From a candidate division NC10 bacterium CSP1-5 (GTDB taxonomy: Bacteria; Methylomirabilota; Methylomirabilia; Methylomirabilales; CSP1-5), in assembly GCA_001443495.1 (NCBI GenBank), contig LDXR01000009.1, positions 58,022 to 122,021 on the forward strand: DNA of 64,000 bases. The letters are read 5' to 3'. The translations under genes were made by a program, and so were the position numbers. Positions 28,545 through 37,270 of this stretch are shown one piece after another. The stretch's first letter is position 1; each line of letters opens with the position of its first letter. The notes under the pieces are model-generated. The model saw only the letters and a list, made by a program, of their open reading frames with translations, was not told where the DNA came from and made no database searches.

Positions 28545-29570
28545 CTACGCCGCCTCTTTTTCCATTTCTTCACTGTAGCTACCCACTGACGCAGCCCCGT
28601 TGAGCTTGGCTCGATGGCACAGGAGCTTCTGTGCCGCGGCCACATTCTCGCTCTTGCCCAACCAGGTCTCCATGGCCGACTGCTGAAGGGCTCGGGCATA
28701 GGAGAAGGTCAACGGCCACGGCAAACCCCTGTGCATCGCGTTCATGGCGTTGAGATGCGCGGTAGCCAGTTCACTGCTCTGGCCACCGGACAGGAACGCC
28801 ACACCGGCGAGATTTTCGGGGAGGTTCTTGAGCAGGCATTCCACGGTCTTCTCTGCCACTTCCTTGACGCGAGCCTGCTTGGGACAGTCGAGTCCGGAGA
28901 TGACCATGCTTGACTTGAGGACCATCCCTTCCATGAGGACGCGCTGCTCCTTGAGTTCGGCGAACACCGCCCGGAGCGTCTCGGAAGTCACTTCGTGGCA
29001 GCGGTCGATCGTGTGATCGCCGTCGATCAATACCTCGGGCTCGACAATCGGTACGATGCCGGCCTCCTGGCATAACGCGGCGTAGCGCGCCAGGGCATGG
29101 GCGTTCGCGTGAATACAACCCCTGCTCGGGATCTGGTTTCCGATGGTAATGACAGCACGCCACTTGGCGAATCGTGCGCCCATGCCTTTGTACTCCGTCA
29201 GGCGTTCACGCAGGCCGTCCAAACCTTCGGTGACCTTTTCTCCGGGAAAGCCAGCCAAATCCTTGGCCCCCGTGTCCACCTTGATGCCCGGTATGATGCC
29301 GCACTGCCCCATGTATGGCGGGAAGGGAATGCCGTCTGAGGTCGATTGCCGGATTGTTTCGTCGTACAGGATCGCGCCGCTGATGTAATCGGCGAGCCGA
29401 GGTGTGGTGAGTAGCAATGCACGCCAGGCGCGACGATTGTCTACAGTATTTTCAATGCCCAGTTTCTTGAATCGTCTGCCGCAAGTAGGGTTGCTCTCGT
29501 CCATCGCCAGGATACCCTTTCCCTTGGCGACCATTGCTTTGGCTGTGGCTTGAAGTTCTTGGGAAGTCAT
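28545..29570 (-). CDS. fba: Class I fructose-bisphosphate aldolase
   Basis: Condenses dihydroxyacetone phosphate with glyceraldehyde-3-phosphate, or with erythrose-4-phosphate to sedoheptulose-1,7-bisphosphate. It is the Schiff-base (class I, eukaryote-like) type: GILAMDES with Asp24, FAKWR with Lys136, VEPEV with Glu178 and the Schiff-base Lys219 in GMVLKSSMV. No zinc-binding class II motifs are seen. The length of 341 residues fits. It has GGAGGGTAAGGAA before the ATG and sits 124 bases downstream of mtdB. Confidence 0.96.
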   Translation of the reverse strand: MTSQELQATAKAMVAKGKGILAMDESNPTCGRRFKKLGIENTVDNRRAWRALLLTTPRLADYISGAILYDETIRQSTSDGIPFPPYMGQCGIIPGIKVDTGAKDLAGFPGEKVTEGLDGLRERLTEYKGMGARFAKWRAVITIGNQIPSRGCIHANAHALARYAALCQEAGIVPIVEPEVLIDGDHTIDRCHEVTSETLRAVFAELKEQRVLMEGMVLKSSMVISGLDCPKQARVKEVAEKTVECLLKNLPENLAGVAFLSGGQSSELATAHLNAMNAMHRGLPWPLTFSYARALQQSAMETWLGKSENVAAAQKLLCHRAKLNGAASVGSYSEEMEKEAA

Positions 29571-29668
29571 TTCCTTACCCTCCTTACGCTCCGGGATCTA
29601 TACCCGAGCCGTCTGTTTCACTTGATGACTCCATTGTTCTTCGCTCTTCGGTCATGGCCGTGGTGGAC

Positions 29669-29699
29669 TGTGACCGCTTTGTCCCCCATGACGGTCACA
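29669..29699 (-). repeat. Perfect inverted repeat at the mtdB stop codon
   Basis: TGTGACCG (29669-29676) and CGGTCACA (29692-29699) are exact reverse complements separated by 15 bases. The right arm contains the mtdB stop codon (29695-29697). No T-run follows on the - strand, so it is not a classical terminator. In the mtdB-fba message it would form a hairpin that might stabilise the mtdB part or reduce read-through to fba. Confidence 0.5.
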
Positions 29700-30618
29700 C
29701 CAATATGCGCGCGGCGCCGAAGGCATGTGCGAAATCGAGGTAGACGGGCTTCTCTGTGTCCAGCATCGAATGGAGTAGGGCCTGTTGTGTCTTGACCTTG
29801 ACATTGCCGATGGTCAATGCGCCGATCCCCACCGCCCTTTTCGCGGCTGTTGCGTATTTCAATGGAGCGCCATTGTCCTTTGGATCGATGCCCTCAATGC
29901 CGGCGGGCGGAACGGTGTTGACATCGGCAGCGACCTTCAGTTCCTGCGCGTCCTCGAGCACGGAGGCGTCAAGGACCAGTACTCCCGCCTTGGCGGTGGA
30001 GATAATGACGTCCGCTTTGGAAACCAGCCGCGCTTTATCCGCGTCGGAGCACGCATACGTCCCGCGTATCGACGTGCCGCAACGCCGGTTGTATTCCTTG
30101 GCCTTCGCCTCGGCCACCTCCACGGAGAGGTAATCGACAATGGCGGTCTTGGCTCCCGCCAGGGACGCGATCACGCCGGTGGCAATGCCGACGGGTCCGG
30201 TGCCGCCAAAGATAACCACCCGCGCCCCCGCCAACTCCATCTGGTGACGCTTTTTCAGTTGATGCTCCACGCAGGCGACGAGTCCGGCGGCGGTGGTAAA
30301 TGCGCCGCTGGGATCAGCGAAGATGGACACTTTAAAGGGTGGAACCATGGCCTTCTTGGCCGCCTCGATCGTGTCCATGGCGATACCAGCATCCCGTCCG
30401 CCAACGAAGATGGCGCTTCGTCTCACGTCCTTGGGATTGCGGCAGAAGATAATGTCCTGTACGAGGCTGGGCACTTGCTCCGGGGTCACGTTCGGGTACG
30501 GGACCACCGCCTGGAATCCCGCATCGTAGGCCATGGTAATGTCAAACGGGCTGACGTGAGCTAGGGGACTGAACATGTGCAGGATGCTCTGTACGTTTTT
30601 TGTGAATCGATCACTCAC
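29695..30618 (-). CDS. mtdB: NAD(P)-dependent methylene-tetrahydromethanopterin dehydrogenase
   Basis: Oxidises methylene-H4MPT to methenyl-H4MPT in the tetrahydromethanopterin C1 pathway of methylotrophs. The 307-residue protein starts SDRFTKNVQSILHMFSPLAHVSPFDITMAYDAGF, which is the MtdA/MtdB N-terminal block, and has a Rossmann loop FGGTGPVG (residues 137-144) and the SVEVAEAKAKEYNRRCG region. MtdB is preferred to MtdA because the pterin-binding segment and ILHMFSP block recall MtdB, but the two are close relatives. The GTG at 30618 overlaps the stop of the CBS gene as GTGA, so translation is coupled. Its presence in a cbb operon ties formaldehyde oxidation to CO2 fixation. Confidence 0.9.
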   Translation of the reverse strand: MSDRFTKNVQSILHMFSPLAHVSPFDITMAYDAGFQAVVPYPNVTPEQVPSLVQDIIFCRNPKDVRRSAIFVGGRDAGIAMDTIEAAKKAMVPPFKVSIFADPSGAFTTAAGLVACVEHQLKKRHQMELAGARVVIFGGTGPVGIATGVIASLAGAKTAIVDYLSVEVAEAKAKEYNRRCGTSIRGTYACSDADKARLVSKADVIISTAKAGVLVLDASVLEDAQELKVAADVNTVPPAGIEGIDPKDNGAPLKYATAAKRAVGIGALTIGNVKVKTQQALLHSMLDTEKPVYLDFAHAFGAARILV

Positions 30619-31109
30619 TTGGTCTTCCCTCCCCCACCGGCTTGCCGCCCTGCTCGCACCGGCGGCCACTGCTCGGTTTCGAAGATGGCCCGGTACACGT
30701 CCCCGTGACTCACAATCCCCACCAGCTTCTTGCCCACGATAATTGGGACGCGTCGGATCTTATGTAATGCCATGAGCGATGCGAGTCGCAGCGGTTCGGT
30801 CTCAGGCGTCGCGGTCACGATGTGCCGAGCCATGACGTCTCGGGCCCGGATCTTACTGATATCCCGTAACCCCTGCGAGGACGACCGACGAGGTTTCTTG
30901 CCTCGGAGGCCCGCGGCCCCGGGGTGCATCGCTTCGAGGATATCCCGTTCTGAGACAAGGCCCATCAGATGACCGCTCTTGTCGACCACTGGCACCCCGC
31001 TGATGCGATGGGTACAGAGCAGGGCGATGACGCGAGTCAGGGGATCGTCGGGTTTTACCGTGTAGACTGGGGTGGTCATGATGTCGCCCGCCGTAATGTC
31101 TCTCAGCAT
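30615..31109 (-). CDS. Tandem CBS-domain protein
   Basis: Protein of 164 residues made of a CBS pair with nothing else: CBS1 at about residues 1-60 (MTTPVYTVKPDDPLTRVIAL, GLVSERDILEAM) and CBS2 at about residues 88-146 (ARHIVTATPETEPLRLASLM, GIVSHGDVYRAIF), joined by a basic linker (RGKKPRRSSSQG) and ending in a Gly/Lys tail. CBS pairs usually bind adenine nucleotides or SAM, so an energy-sensing role is possible but not shown. It is the first gene of the mtdB-cbb operon, translationally coupled to mtdB and divergent from cbbR. Confidence 0.88.
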   Translation of the reverse strand: MLRDITAGDIMTTPVYTVKPDDPLTRVIALLCTHRISGVPVVDKSGHLMGLVSERDILEAMHPGAAGLRGKKPRRSSSQGLRDISKIRARDVMARHIVTATPETEPLRLASLMALHKIRRVPIIVGKKLVGIVSHGDVYRAIFETEQWPPVRAGRQAGGGGKTK

Positions 31110-31202
31110 CAGGGTCCCGCACGCTGATGGGCCCTATATGGAGATCGTCGGGCCGGAATCTGCTGGCAGAGGCGACCGCCAGGCTCGACTTTGGGCCTGG
31201 AT

Positions 31203-31285
31203 CCACCGGTTGACATAGTAATTACATCCTGTTAATGTATTTGTCAAATTCATTATTTATATGGATACTATGCTTAAATGTAATC
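31203..31285. promoter_or_regulatory. Divergent control region between the cbb operon and cbbR
   Basis: AT-rich gap between the CBS gene (-) and cbbR (+). It holds TTGACA at 31210-31215 (+) and a perfect -35 TTGACA on the - strand (31247 to 31242), but -10 elements for the operon are weak, as expected for an activator-dependent promoter. TTA-N7-TTA at 31222-31234 fits the TNA-N7/8-TNA pattern of CbbR/LysR sites and lies in the imperfect palindrome TACAT-N7-ATGTA (31223-31239). Binding by CbbR is inferred from position and pattern only. Confidence 0.5.
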
Positions 31286-31322
31286 ACACTTTCCGACTTC
31301 AGACCGCGCAAGATACCCCAAG

Positions 31323-32267
31323 ATGGCGGCAAATATGAATCTCGCGCACCTCAAGGCCTTTTTGGCTGTGGCGCAGCACCGGAGCTTCTCTCGGGCGGCA
31401 GAGAAGCTCTATCTTACGCAGCCTGCCGTTTCGAGGCAGATCCAGGCCCTCGAGGAGCTGCTCGGAGTGCGGCTGTTTGACCGTGTGGGCCGATCCATAC
31501 TCCTCACGGAGGTGGGGAATATTCTCCGTCACTATGCCCATATGGCCTTGCAAACCCTCGAGGAGGGGCGAGAGACCATTCATCAATTGCGCGGGCTCCA
31601 GAAAGGCCATCTGCGGATCAGCGCCGCGAGCACCATTGGGACGTACATGCTTCCCCAGCCCCTGGGCGAGTTTAAAGCCAGCTCTCCCAATATAGAAATC
31701 AGCCTCGCGATCACAAATAAGGCCCGCGTCGTCCAACAGGTCTTGAATCATGAAGTAGAACTCGGGTTTGTAGGACCGCCGGTAGAACCGGCCGAACTCG
31801 AAAGGGAAGAATATCTTTTGGATGAGCTTGTCCTCATTGTCGCCCCGACTCACCGGCTGGCGCACGAAGAGTCGGTCAAAGTCGCGGAGCTAGGGGAGGA
31901 GGTCTTCATCCTCCGCGAGCAGGGTTCGGGAACGCGAGAAATCATGGAGGAGGAGCTGGCCCGGGTTCGTGTCAGCCTGAAGAAGGCGATGGAGCTGGGG
32001 AGCACGGAGGCGATCAAACAGGCGGTGGCGGCGAACTTAGGTGTTTCAATTGTCTCGAAATTCGCCATCACCCTCGAGATCCTTCAGGGCCGTCTGGCGG
32101 TGGTCAAGCTCCCGGAACTCAATCTCCTCCGCCAGCTCTTCATGGTTTACCACCGGGGGCGAACGTTAAGCCCCGCTGCTCAGGAATTTTGTTCGCTGCT
32201 CAGGCGATCCAAGGCCGGGAAACCCAAGACCACCTCGCCTCAGGATATACGGGCTAAGCCGTCATAA
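31323..32267 (+). CDS. cbbR: LysR-type regulator of the Calvin cycle operon
   Basis: Likely activator of the divergent CBS-mtdB-cbb operon. The HTH covers about residues 9-65 (HLKAFLAVAQHRSFSRAAEKL, LTQPAVSRQIQALEELLG), followed by the two-lobed effector domain (ISAASTIGTYMLPQPLGEF, ELGFVGPPVEP, REQGSGTREIMEEEL). The SGTR motif and overall form match the CbbR/CysB group. The effector in known CbbRs is NADPH or phosphorylated metabolites. Start is either the ATG at 31323 or the one at 31335; neither has a strong ribosome binding site. The 3' end overlaps the convergent aldolase gene by 14 bases. Confidence 0.9.
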   Translation: MAANMNLAHLKAFLAVAQHRSFSRAAEKLYLTQPAVSRQIQALEELLGVRLFDRVGRSILLTEVGNILRHYAHMALQTLEEGRETIHQLRGLQKGHLRISAASTIGTYMLPQPLGEFKASSPNIEISLAITNKARVVQQVLNHEVELGFVGPPVEPAELEREEYLLDELVLIVAPTHRLAHEESVKVAELGEEVFILREQGSGTREIMEEELARVRVSLKKAMELGSTEAIKQAVAANLGVSIVSKFAITLEILQGRLAVVKLPELNLLRQLFMVYHRGRTLSPAAQEFCSLLRRSKAGKPKTTSPQDIRAKPS

Positions 32268-33300
32268 TCTGCCGCATGATCGTCAGGGCCTGCTCCACAT
32301 CCCTCCGCGATACATCCTTGTGGGTGAGACACCGAATCGACTCGGCGGAAATCTGATGGACGAGGACTCGCTCCTCCCGGAGTCTTCGGCTGAGCGTCGA
32401 GGCGGTGATCCTGGGGTGCCGGACAGCGAAAATCACGATGTTCGTCTGCACACGCTTCAGGTCGATCTCGATCCCCTCGATGCCACTGAGACCTTCGGCC
32501 AGGAGCCTGGCGTTGTCGTGATCTTCCCCTAATCGATTTACCATCGTCTCGAGGGCGACGATCCCGGCGGCGGCAATCACCCCTGCCTGGCGCATCCCAC
32601 CTCCAAGGAGCTTCCGAAGTCGCCTGGCGCGGTCTATGAAGGCATCGCGTCCAACCAGTAGGGAGCCAACGGGGGCGGCGAGGCTCTTGGACAGGCAGAA
32701 CATCACCGAATCGGTCCATCGGGCGAATGCCGGCGCCGGAACCCCCATCGCGACGGACGCGTTAAAGATCCGGGCCCCATCGAGATGGACGGCTACGCCG
32801 GCGTCATGAGCCAGCTCACAGATCTCCTGCAGGAGCGGCGGCGGATAGATCGTTCCCCCTCCCCGATTGGTCGGACTCTCGACGCAGATGAGAGCGGTGC
32901 GGGCGGTGTGGAGGCTTTCCGGCCGGATCGCCTTGCGGATTTCCTGGGGGTCGAGGATACCATGCGTTCCCCTCAGAGTCCGGGTCAGGATCCCGGCGAG
33001 AAAGGCCGGTCCCCCGACCTCAAAACTATAGATGTGGCAATTTTCTTCGAGGACAACCTCCTCTCCCCTGGCCGCATGAACCAACAGGGCAACCTGATTC
33101 CCCATGGTCCCGGAGGGCACGAAGAGAGCCGCCTCCTTGCCTAGGCGTTCTGCGGCCAGGGCCTCCAGGCGCCTGACGGTGGGATCCTCGCCATAGACAT
33201 CATCTCCCACCACCGCGCCTCGCATCGCGTCCCGCATCGCCTCGGTGGGAGTGGTCACGGTATCACTTCTGAGATCGATGAAACGCTCGCCCCGATCCAT
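32254..33300 (-). CDS. ltaE: Low-specificity L-threonine aldolase
   Basis: PLP enzyme that cleaves L-threonine or allo-threonine to glycine and acetaldehyde. The 348-residue protein has IDLRSDTVTTPT at the start, VGDDVYGEDPTV, SGTMGNQVAL, VHLDGARIFNA and the PLP-binding Lys205 in MFCLSKSLAAPVGS. The ATG at 33300 overlaps the stop of the binding-protein gene (TGATG) and has AAGGAGG 7 bases upstream. The neighbours aspC and the peptide-type binding protein point to amino-acid metabolism. Confidence 0.94.
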   Translation of the reverse strand: MDRGERFIDLRSDTVTTPTEAMRDAMRGAVVGDDVYGEDPTVRRLEALAAERLGKEAALFVPSGTMGNQVALLVHAARGEEVVLEENCHIYSFEVGGPAFLAGILTRTLRGTHGILDPQEIRKAIRPESLHTARTALICVESPTNRGGGTIYPPPLLQEICELAHDAGVAVHLDGARIFNASVAMGVPAPAFARWTDSVMFCLSKSLAAPVGSLLVGRDAFIDRARRLRKLLGGGMRQAGVIAAAGIVALETMVNRLGEDHDNARLLAEGLSGIEGIEIDLKRVQTNIVIFAVRHPRITASTLSRRLREERVLVHQISAESIRCLTHKDVSRRDVEQALTIMRQIMTA

Positions 33301-34916
33301 CACCGTCCCTCCTTCTCCAGCCACACCATGCGCATCTGGACATTTCCGAGGGTCGGCGAGCTGTCCATCGCCGAGATCTGCTCCCGGAGGCCCTTGACCC
33401 GGGGCTGGATCAGGACATCGGTGCTGTAGTAATGCAAGAAGATCCAGGGGGCATCCTCAACGATGATCTTCTCCGCTTCTCGGTAGAGTCGCGTGCGTTC
33501 CGCGGGGTCCAGGCCACCGTCGGCCCGGTCCAGGAGCGCATCCACACGGGGATTGGCGTAGCGGGAGAGATTCCCCTTGGATCCCGTATTGCGGCTGTGA
33601 AAGAGAACGGTGAGGAAGTTCTCCGGATCGGGATAGTCTGCCAGCCATCCGAGCCGGAACAGCTGGACATCCCCCCTGTCCACCAGATTGAGATAGGCAG
33701 GCCAGTCCATTTCTCGCAGCTCGACCGTCACTTCGATCTCCCGAAGCATTCCCTGGACGAACTCGGCAATCTTTCGGTTGACCAGTCCGGTATTGTAATG
33801 AAGCGTCAGGGGCGGGAGGCCCTGGCCCTTCTCATGTCCTGCCTCGGCCAGGAGCCGCCGGGCGTGCGCCTTGTTGTAGGGGTACCCCTGCAGGTCCCGG
33901 TTATGCCCCACCATCCCCGGAGGAAGGATCGACCGAGCCGGCACGACTCGCTTCTCGAGAATAACGGCGGCGACGGCCTCCTTATCCACAATATAGTTGA
34001 AGGCCTGCCGCAGCTTTGGGTTTCCCCGGAAGGGCGGTCTCTCCAGATTGAACTGAATGGCATTGATCCCCAGGGAGGGGCCGGAGAAGAGCATCCTGCT
34101 GAGCACGGGGTCATTCCGTACTATCTGAAAGAGGCCCGTGGGGATGTCGGTGTGCTCGAGATTTCCTGCCTTGAACTCCTGAAAACGTGTCATCTCATCC
34201 GGGATCACGCGAAAGACGATCCGATCCAGATACGGGGCACCCTGGAAGTAGTCCGGGTTGGCGTCCAAGACTACCCGATCGTCGTGCCGCCACTCGCGGA
34301 AGCGAAACGGCCCAGTCCCCATCGGGTGCGTGGAAAACTGCCGTCCCCACCGCGCCGTCTCCTCCCTGGGGACGACGCTGGCAGCCGGATAGGCCAAGAG
34401 CGCTAGGAAGGGGGCGAAGGGACGTTCGAGGGTGAGCTGGAGCTTGTGCGGCCCGAGGATCTCGATCCCCGTAACCCTGCGGGCCTTTCCTGCCATGAAT
34501 TCCCGAGCCCCCTGCAGCTTCTCGAGGATCCAAGTTCGCTCCGACTGGGTTTCGGGATGGAGTAGACGCTCAAAGCTGTAGCGGAAGTCTTCGGCGGTCA
34601 CGGACCGGCCGTTATGGAATCGAACCTTGGGCCGGAGATCGAAGGTGTAGGTCCGTCCGTCGCCGGAGACGATCCATCGCCTGGCAATGGCAGGCTGGAC
34701 CTTCAGGTCTCGATCGAAGCTGACGAGCCCGTCATACAGTTCGGAAGCGACGGCGTGGGAGACGGTATCGGTAATATGGACAGGATCGAGCGACGGTGGG
34801 TCCGAGGGACCCAGGGTGTAGTGGTAGGTCCCTCCCCGGCGAGGGAGTATCCCCTCACCGAACAGCAGACTCGCCCAGAGGATCAGACCGGCCGTGAAAA
34901 GGATCCAACGCCCCAT
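33300..34916 (-). CDS. Peptide-type ABC transporter substrate-binding protein
   Basis: Periplasmic binding protein of the SBP_bac_5 (DppA/OppA) family, 538 residues. The N-terminus is a signal peptide (GRWILFTAGLILWASLLFGEG). Family blocks follow: LGPSDPPSLDPVHITDTVSHAVASELYDGLV, YTFDLRPKVRFHNGRSVTAEDF, FSTHPMGTGPFRF and LGWLADYPDPENFL. The frame is open 109 codons further upstream, over the end of aspC, and is not used. The start at 34916 lacks a strong ribosome binding site. It may serve the permease genes dppBCDF 14 kb away, which lack a binding protein; this is inference. Confidence 0.9.
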   Translation of the reverse strand: MGRWILFTAGLILWASLLFGEGILPRRGGTYHYTLGPSDPPSLDPVHITDTVSHAVASELYDGLVSFDRDLKVQPAIARRWIVSGDGRTYTFDLRPKVRFHNGRSVTAEDFRYSFERLLHPETQSERTWILEKLQGAREFMAGKARRVTGIEILGPHKLQLTLERPFAPFLALLAYPAASVVPREETARWGRQFSTHPMGTGPFRFREWRHDDRVVLDANPDYFQGAPYLDRIVFRVIPDEMTRFQEFKAGNLEHTDIPTGLFQIVRNDPVLSRMLFSGPSLGINAIQFNLERPPFRGNPKLRQAFNYIVDKEAVAAVILEKRVVPARSILPPGMVGHNRDLQGYPYNKAHARRLLAEAGHEKGQGLPPLTLHYNTGLVNRKIAEFVQGMLREIEVTVELREMDWPAYLNLVDRGDVQLFRLGWLADYPDPENFLTVLFHSRNTGSKGNLSRYANPRVDALLDRADGGLDPAERTRLYREAEKIIVEDAPWIFLHYYSTDVLIQPRVKGLREQISAMDSSPTLGNVQMRMVWLEKEGR

Positions 34917-34986
34917 CGTCGAGCACACACGTCCCGGCACCCCTTCGAGCACGAGTCGCGGTCCTCTGCCCCGGTCCGCGCATCTC

Positions 34987-36186
34987 TCATCGGAGCTGCT
35001 CCAGTGCCCTGCCCATCCGCTCGAGCCCCTCGCGGATCTGCTCCATGCTGAGGCAGTACGAGAGACGGAGGTGTTTGTCACTCCCGAAATCGGCGCCCGG
35101 GACGGCCGTGACGCGGGCCTCCCGAATGAGATAGCCCACGAGATCGGTGGAACTGTTGATCTTGCGACCCCGGGGCCCGGTCCTCTTTCCGTAAAAGGCG
35201 GACACATTCGGGAAGGCGTAAAAGGCCCCCTGGGGCGGGACACACGTCACCCCCGGAATCCGTCCCAGATGCTCCAGGAGATGGTGCCGGCGCCTCTCGA
35301 ACTCGGCGCGCATAGCCTCGACCGCCTCCTGCGATCCCAGCAGAGCGGCCACGGCGGCCTTCTGGCTGATCGAGGTCGGGGCCGAGGTGGAGTGGCTCTG
35401 GAGATCGATCATGGCCTTGATGACCTCCTTGGGTCCGGCGGCGTACCCCACACGCCACCCGGTCATCGCGTAGGTCTTGGAGACCGATCCCACCACAAAG
35501 GTCCGTGCCTTGACCTCCTCTCCCAGGGATGCGATGCTCACGTGTTTGATGTCATCAAACGTCAGCGTTTCGTAGGCCTCATCCGAGACGAGATAAAATT
35601 CCCTCTCCACCGCGAGTTCCGCGATGGCCTTGAGTTCCTCGGTCTCGATCACCGCGCCCGTGGGGTTGCAGGGGGAATTGAGGATCAACGCCTTCGTCCG
35701 AGGGGTCAGGACCCGCTCGACATCTCTCCGCTTCAGGCGGAAACCCTCCTCCTCGGCGGTTGACACAAAAACGGGGGTCGCAGCTGCCAGCCGGACCTGT
35801 TCGGGATACGTCACCCAGTACGGAACGGGGATGATGATCTCATCCCGCTTATCGAAGAGGACCATCGCCAGATTGTAGAGGACCTGTTTCGAACCGGCAG
35901 AGGCGATGACCTCGTCCCGGGCATATTCCAGTCCATTATCCCGCTTCAGTTTGGCGACCACCGCGTCCCGGAGCTGTTCAGTCCCCGCGACCGCCGTATA
36001 CCGGGTGAACCCCTCCCGGATGGCCTGCACCCCCGCCTCTCTGGCGTGTTTCGGGGTATCGAAGTCGGGCTCCCCCCCCGCAAAGCTGATGACGTCGATG
36101 CCCTCTGCCTGCATCTGCTTCGCCAGGGCGGTCAGGGCGAGGGTCGACGAGGGGCTGATGCTGCGCACGCGTCGTGACAGTGCCAT
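34987..36186 (-). CDS. aspC: Aspartate aminotransferase (class I, type 1b-like)
   Basis: PLP-dependent transamination of aspartate and related amino acids (possibly prephenate as well). The 399-residue protein has SFAGGEPDFDTP, YTAVAGTEQLRDAV, LNSPCNPTGAV, SDEAYETLTF, PLP lysine Lys237 in VGSVSKTYAMTGWRVGY and the C-terminal LRLSY arginine. The ATG at 36186 has AAGGAGG 5 bases upstream; the earlier open frame overlaps coaD. It follows coaD by 10 bases. Confidence 0.95.
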   Translation of the reverse strand: MALSRRVRSISPSSTLALTALAKQMQAEGIDVISFAGGEPDFDTPKHAREAGVQAIREGFTRYTAVAGTEQLRDAVVAKLKRDNGLEYARDEVIASAGSKQVLYNLAMVLFDKRDEIIIPVPYWVTYPEQVRLAAATPVFVSTAEEEGFRLKRRDVERVLTPRTKALILNSPCNPTGAVIETEELKAIAELAVEREFYLVSDEAYETLTFDDIKHVSIASLGEEVKARTFVVGSVSKTYAMTGWRVGYAAGPKEVIKAMIDLQSHSTSAPTSISQKAAVAALLGSQEAVEAMRAEFERRRHHLLEHLGRIPGVTCVPPQGAFYAFPNVSAFYGKRTGPRGRKINSSTDLVGYLIREARVTAVPGADFGSDKHLRLSYCLSMEQIREGLERMGRALEQLR

Positions 36187-36196
36187 GTATGCCTCC

Positions 36197-36700
36197 TTAC
36201 CGTTTTCCCGACTTACGCTGGCGATACCTCTCCCTGAGCATCCGCTCCACAACTGGAGACACCAAGCCCTTCACGGTGCCGCCGAGCAGAGCAACCTCCT
36301 TGACCAACCGCGAGCTCAGGTAGGTATAAGCTTCGTGGGGCATCAGGAAGACCGTCTCGATGTCTTCAGCGATCCGGCGATTCATGAGAGCCATCTGGAA
36401 CTCGTACTCGAAATCGGAGATGGCCCTGAGGCCGCGGATCACGACGGTCGCCCCCTGCGTCTTCACGTAGTCTACGAGAAGGGTGTGAAAGGCATCGATC
36501 CGGACCCCCTGCATGTCCCTCACCGCATCCCGAATGATTTCCATCCGCTCCTCGAGCGTAAAGAGCGGGGCCTTTTCGGGATTACCAGAGACCGCCACGA
36601 TCATCCGGGGAAAGATCTTCGACGCGCGCTCCAGGATGTCTCGGTGCCCGTTCGTGAAGGGATCAAAGGTGCCGGGATAGACTGCCAGGATACTCCTCAC
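36197..36700 (-). CDS. coaD: Phosphopantetheine adenylyltransferase
   Basis: Fourth step of coenzyme A synthesis, transferring AMP to 4'-phosphopantetheine. The 167-residue protein has AVYPGTFDPFTNGHRDI with the nucleotidyltransferase T-x-x-H motif, the RGLRAISDFEYEFQMALMNR block and SSRLVKEVA. The GTG start at 36700 overlaps the rsmD stop as GTGA; rsmD-coaD is a common pair and translation is probably coupled. Confidence 0.97.
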   Translation of the reverse strand: MRSILAVYPGTFDPFTNGHRDILERASKIFPRMIVAVSGNPEKAPLFTLEERMEIIRDAVRDMQGVRIDAFHTLLVDYVKTQGATVVIRGLRAISDFEYEFQMALMNRRIAEDIETVFLMPHEAYTYLSSRLVKEVALLGGTVKGLVSPVVERMLRERYRQRKSGKR

Positions 36701-37266
36701 TGTTCGACCTCCGGTGCCCGTGCGTAGAAACTTAACATGGTCTGGCCGTGTGTCCTTTCTCGGATCCGACGCAGATTTCCGATACGCTCCGGAAGCGGCT
36801 CCTTGGCAAAGTGCTCGACGATCACAACCCCATGGGGCCGGAGCAGACCGCCGGAGGCCACCACCTCCAACGTGCGAGGGGCGAGGCCGGTTCCATAGGG
36901 AGGATCGAGAAAGATGATGTCGAAGCTCTCCCGCTGACGAGCGAGGCGCGGTAGGACGCGCAGCACGTCACCGCCGAGCAGCCGGTTCTGCCCCAAGCCG
37001 GTCCTCTCGACGTTTTCCCGGAGAACGCGAAGGCAGGCCGGATCCTGCTCGAGAAACACGACCTCGGCACCGCCACGGCTCAGGGCCTCGATCCCGACTG
37101 CCCCCGATCCGGCGTAGAGGTCAAGAAATCGAACCCCCCGGACTGAGCTTCCGAGAATACCAAAAAGAGCCTCCCGAAGGTAGTCGGAAGTTGGACGGAC
37201 CCCCTTCCTCTTCGGAACCTTGAGTCGTCGTCCTTTCGCCTCCCCTGCGATCACCCGCATACGCAT
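36697..37266 (-). CDS. rsmD: 16S rRNA (guanine-966-N2)-methyltransferase RsmD
   Basis: Methylates G966 of 16S rRNA with SAM. The 189-residue protein begins MRVIAGEAKGRRLKVPK, has the SAM-binding FLDLYAGSGAVGIEAL and the catalytic DPPY in IIFLDPPYGTGL. The start may be at 37266 or two codons later; neither has a clear ribosome binding site. Upstream lies an unusual heptad repeat element separating it from recG. Confidence 0.95.
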   Translation of the reverse strand: MRMRVIAGEAKGRRLKVPKRKGVRPTSDYLREALFGILGSSVRGVRFLDLYAGSGAVGIEALSRGGAEVVFLEQDPACLRVLRENVERTGLGQNRLLGGDVLRVLPRLARQRESFDIIFLDPPYGTGLAPRTLEVVASGGLLRPHGVVIVEHFAKEPLPERIGNLRRIRERTHGQTMLSFYARAPEVEQ

Positions 37267-37270
37267 CCCG

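Noticed and set aside
29695..30618. Methylene-tetrahydrofolate dehydrogenase FolD
   Set aside because: The N-terminal HMFSPLAHVSPFDITMAYDAGF block and the length belong to MtdA/MtdB, not FolD.
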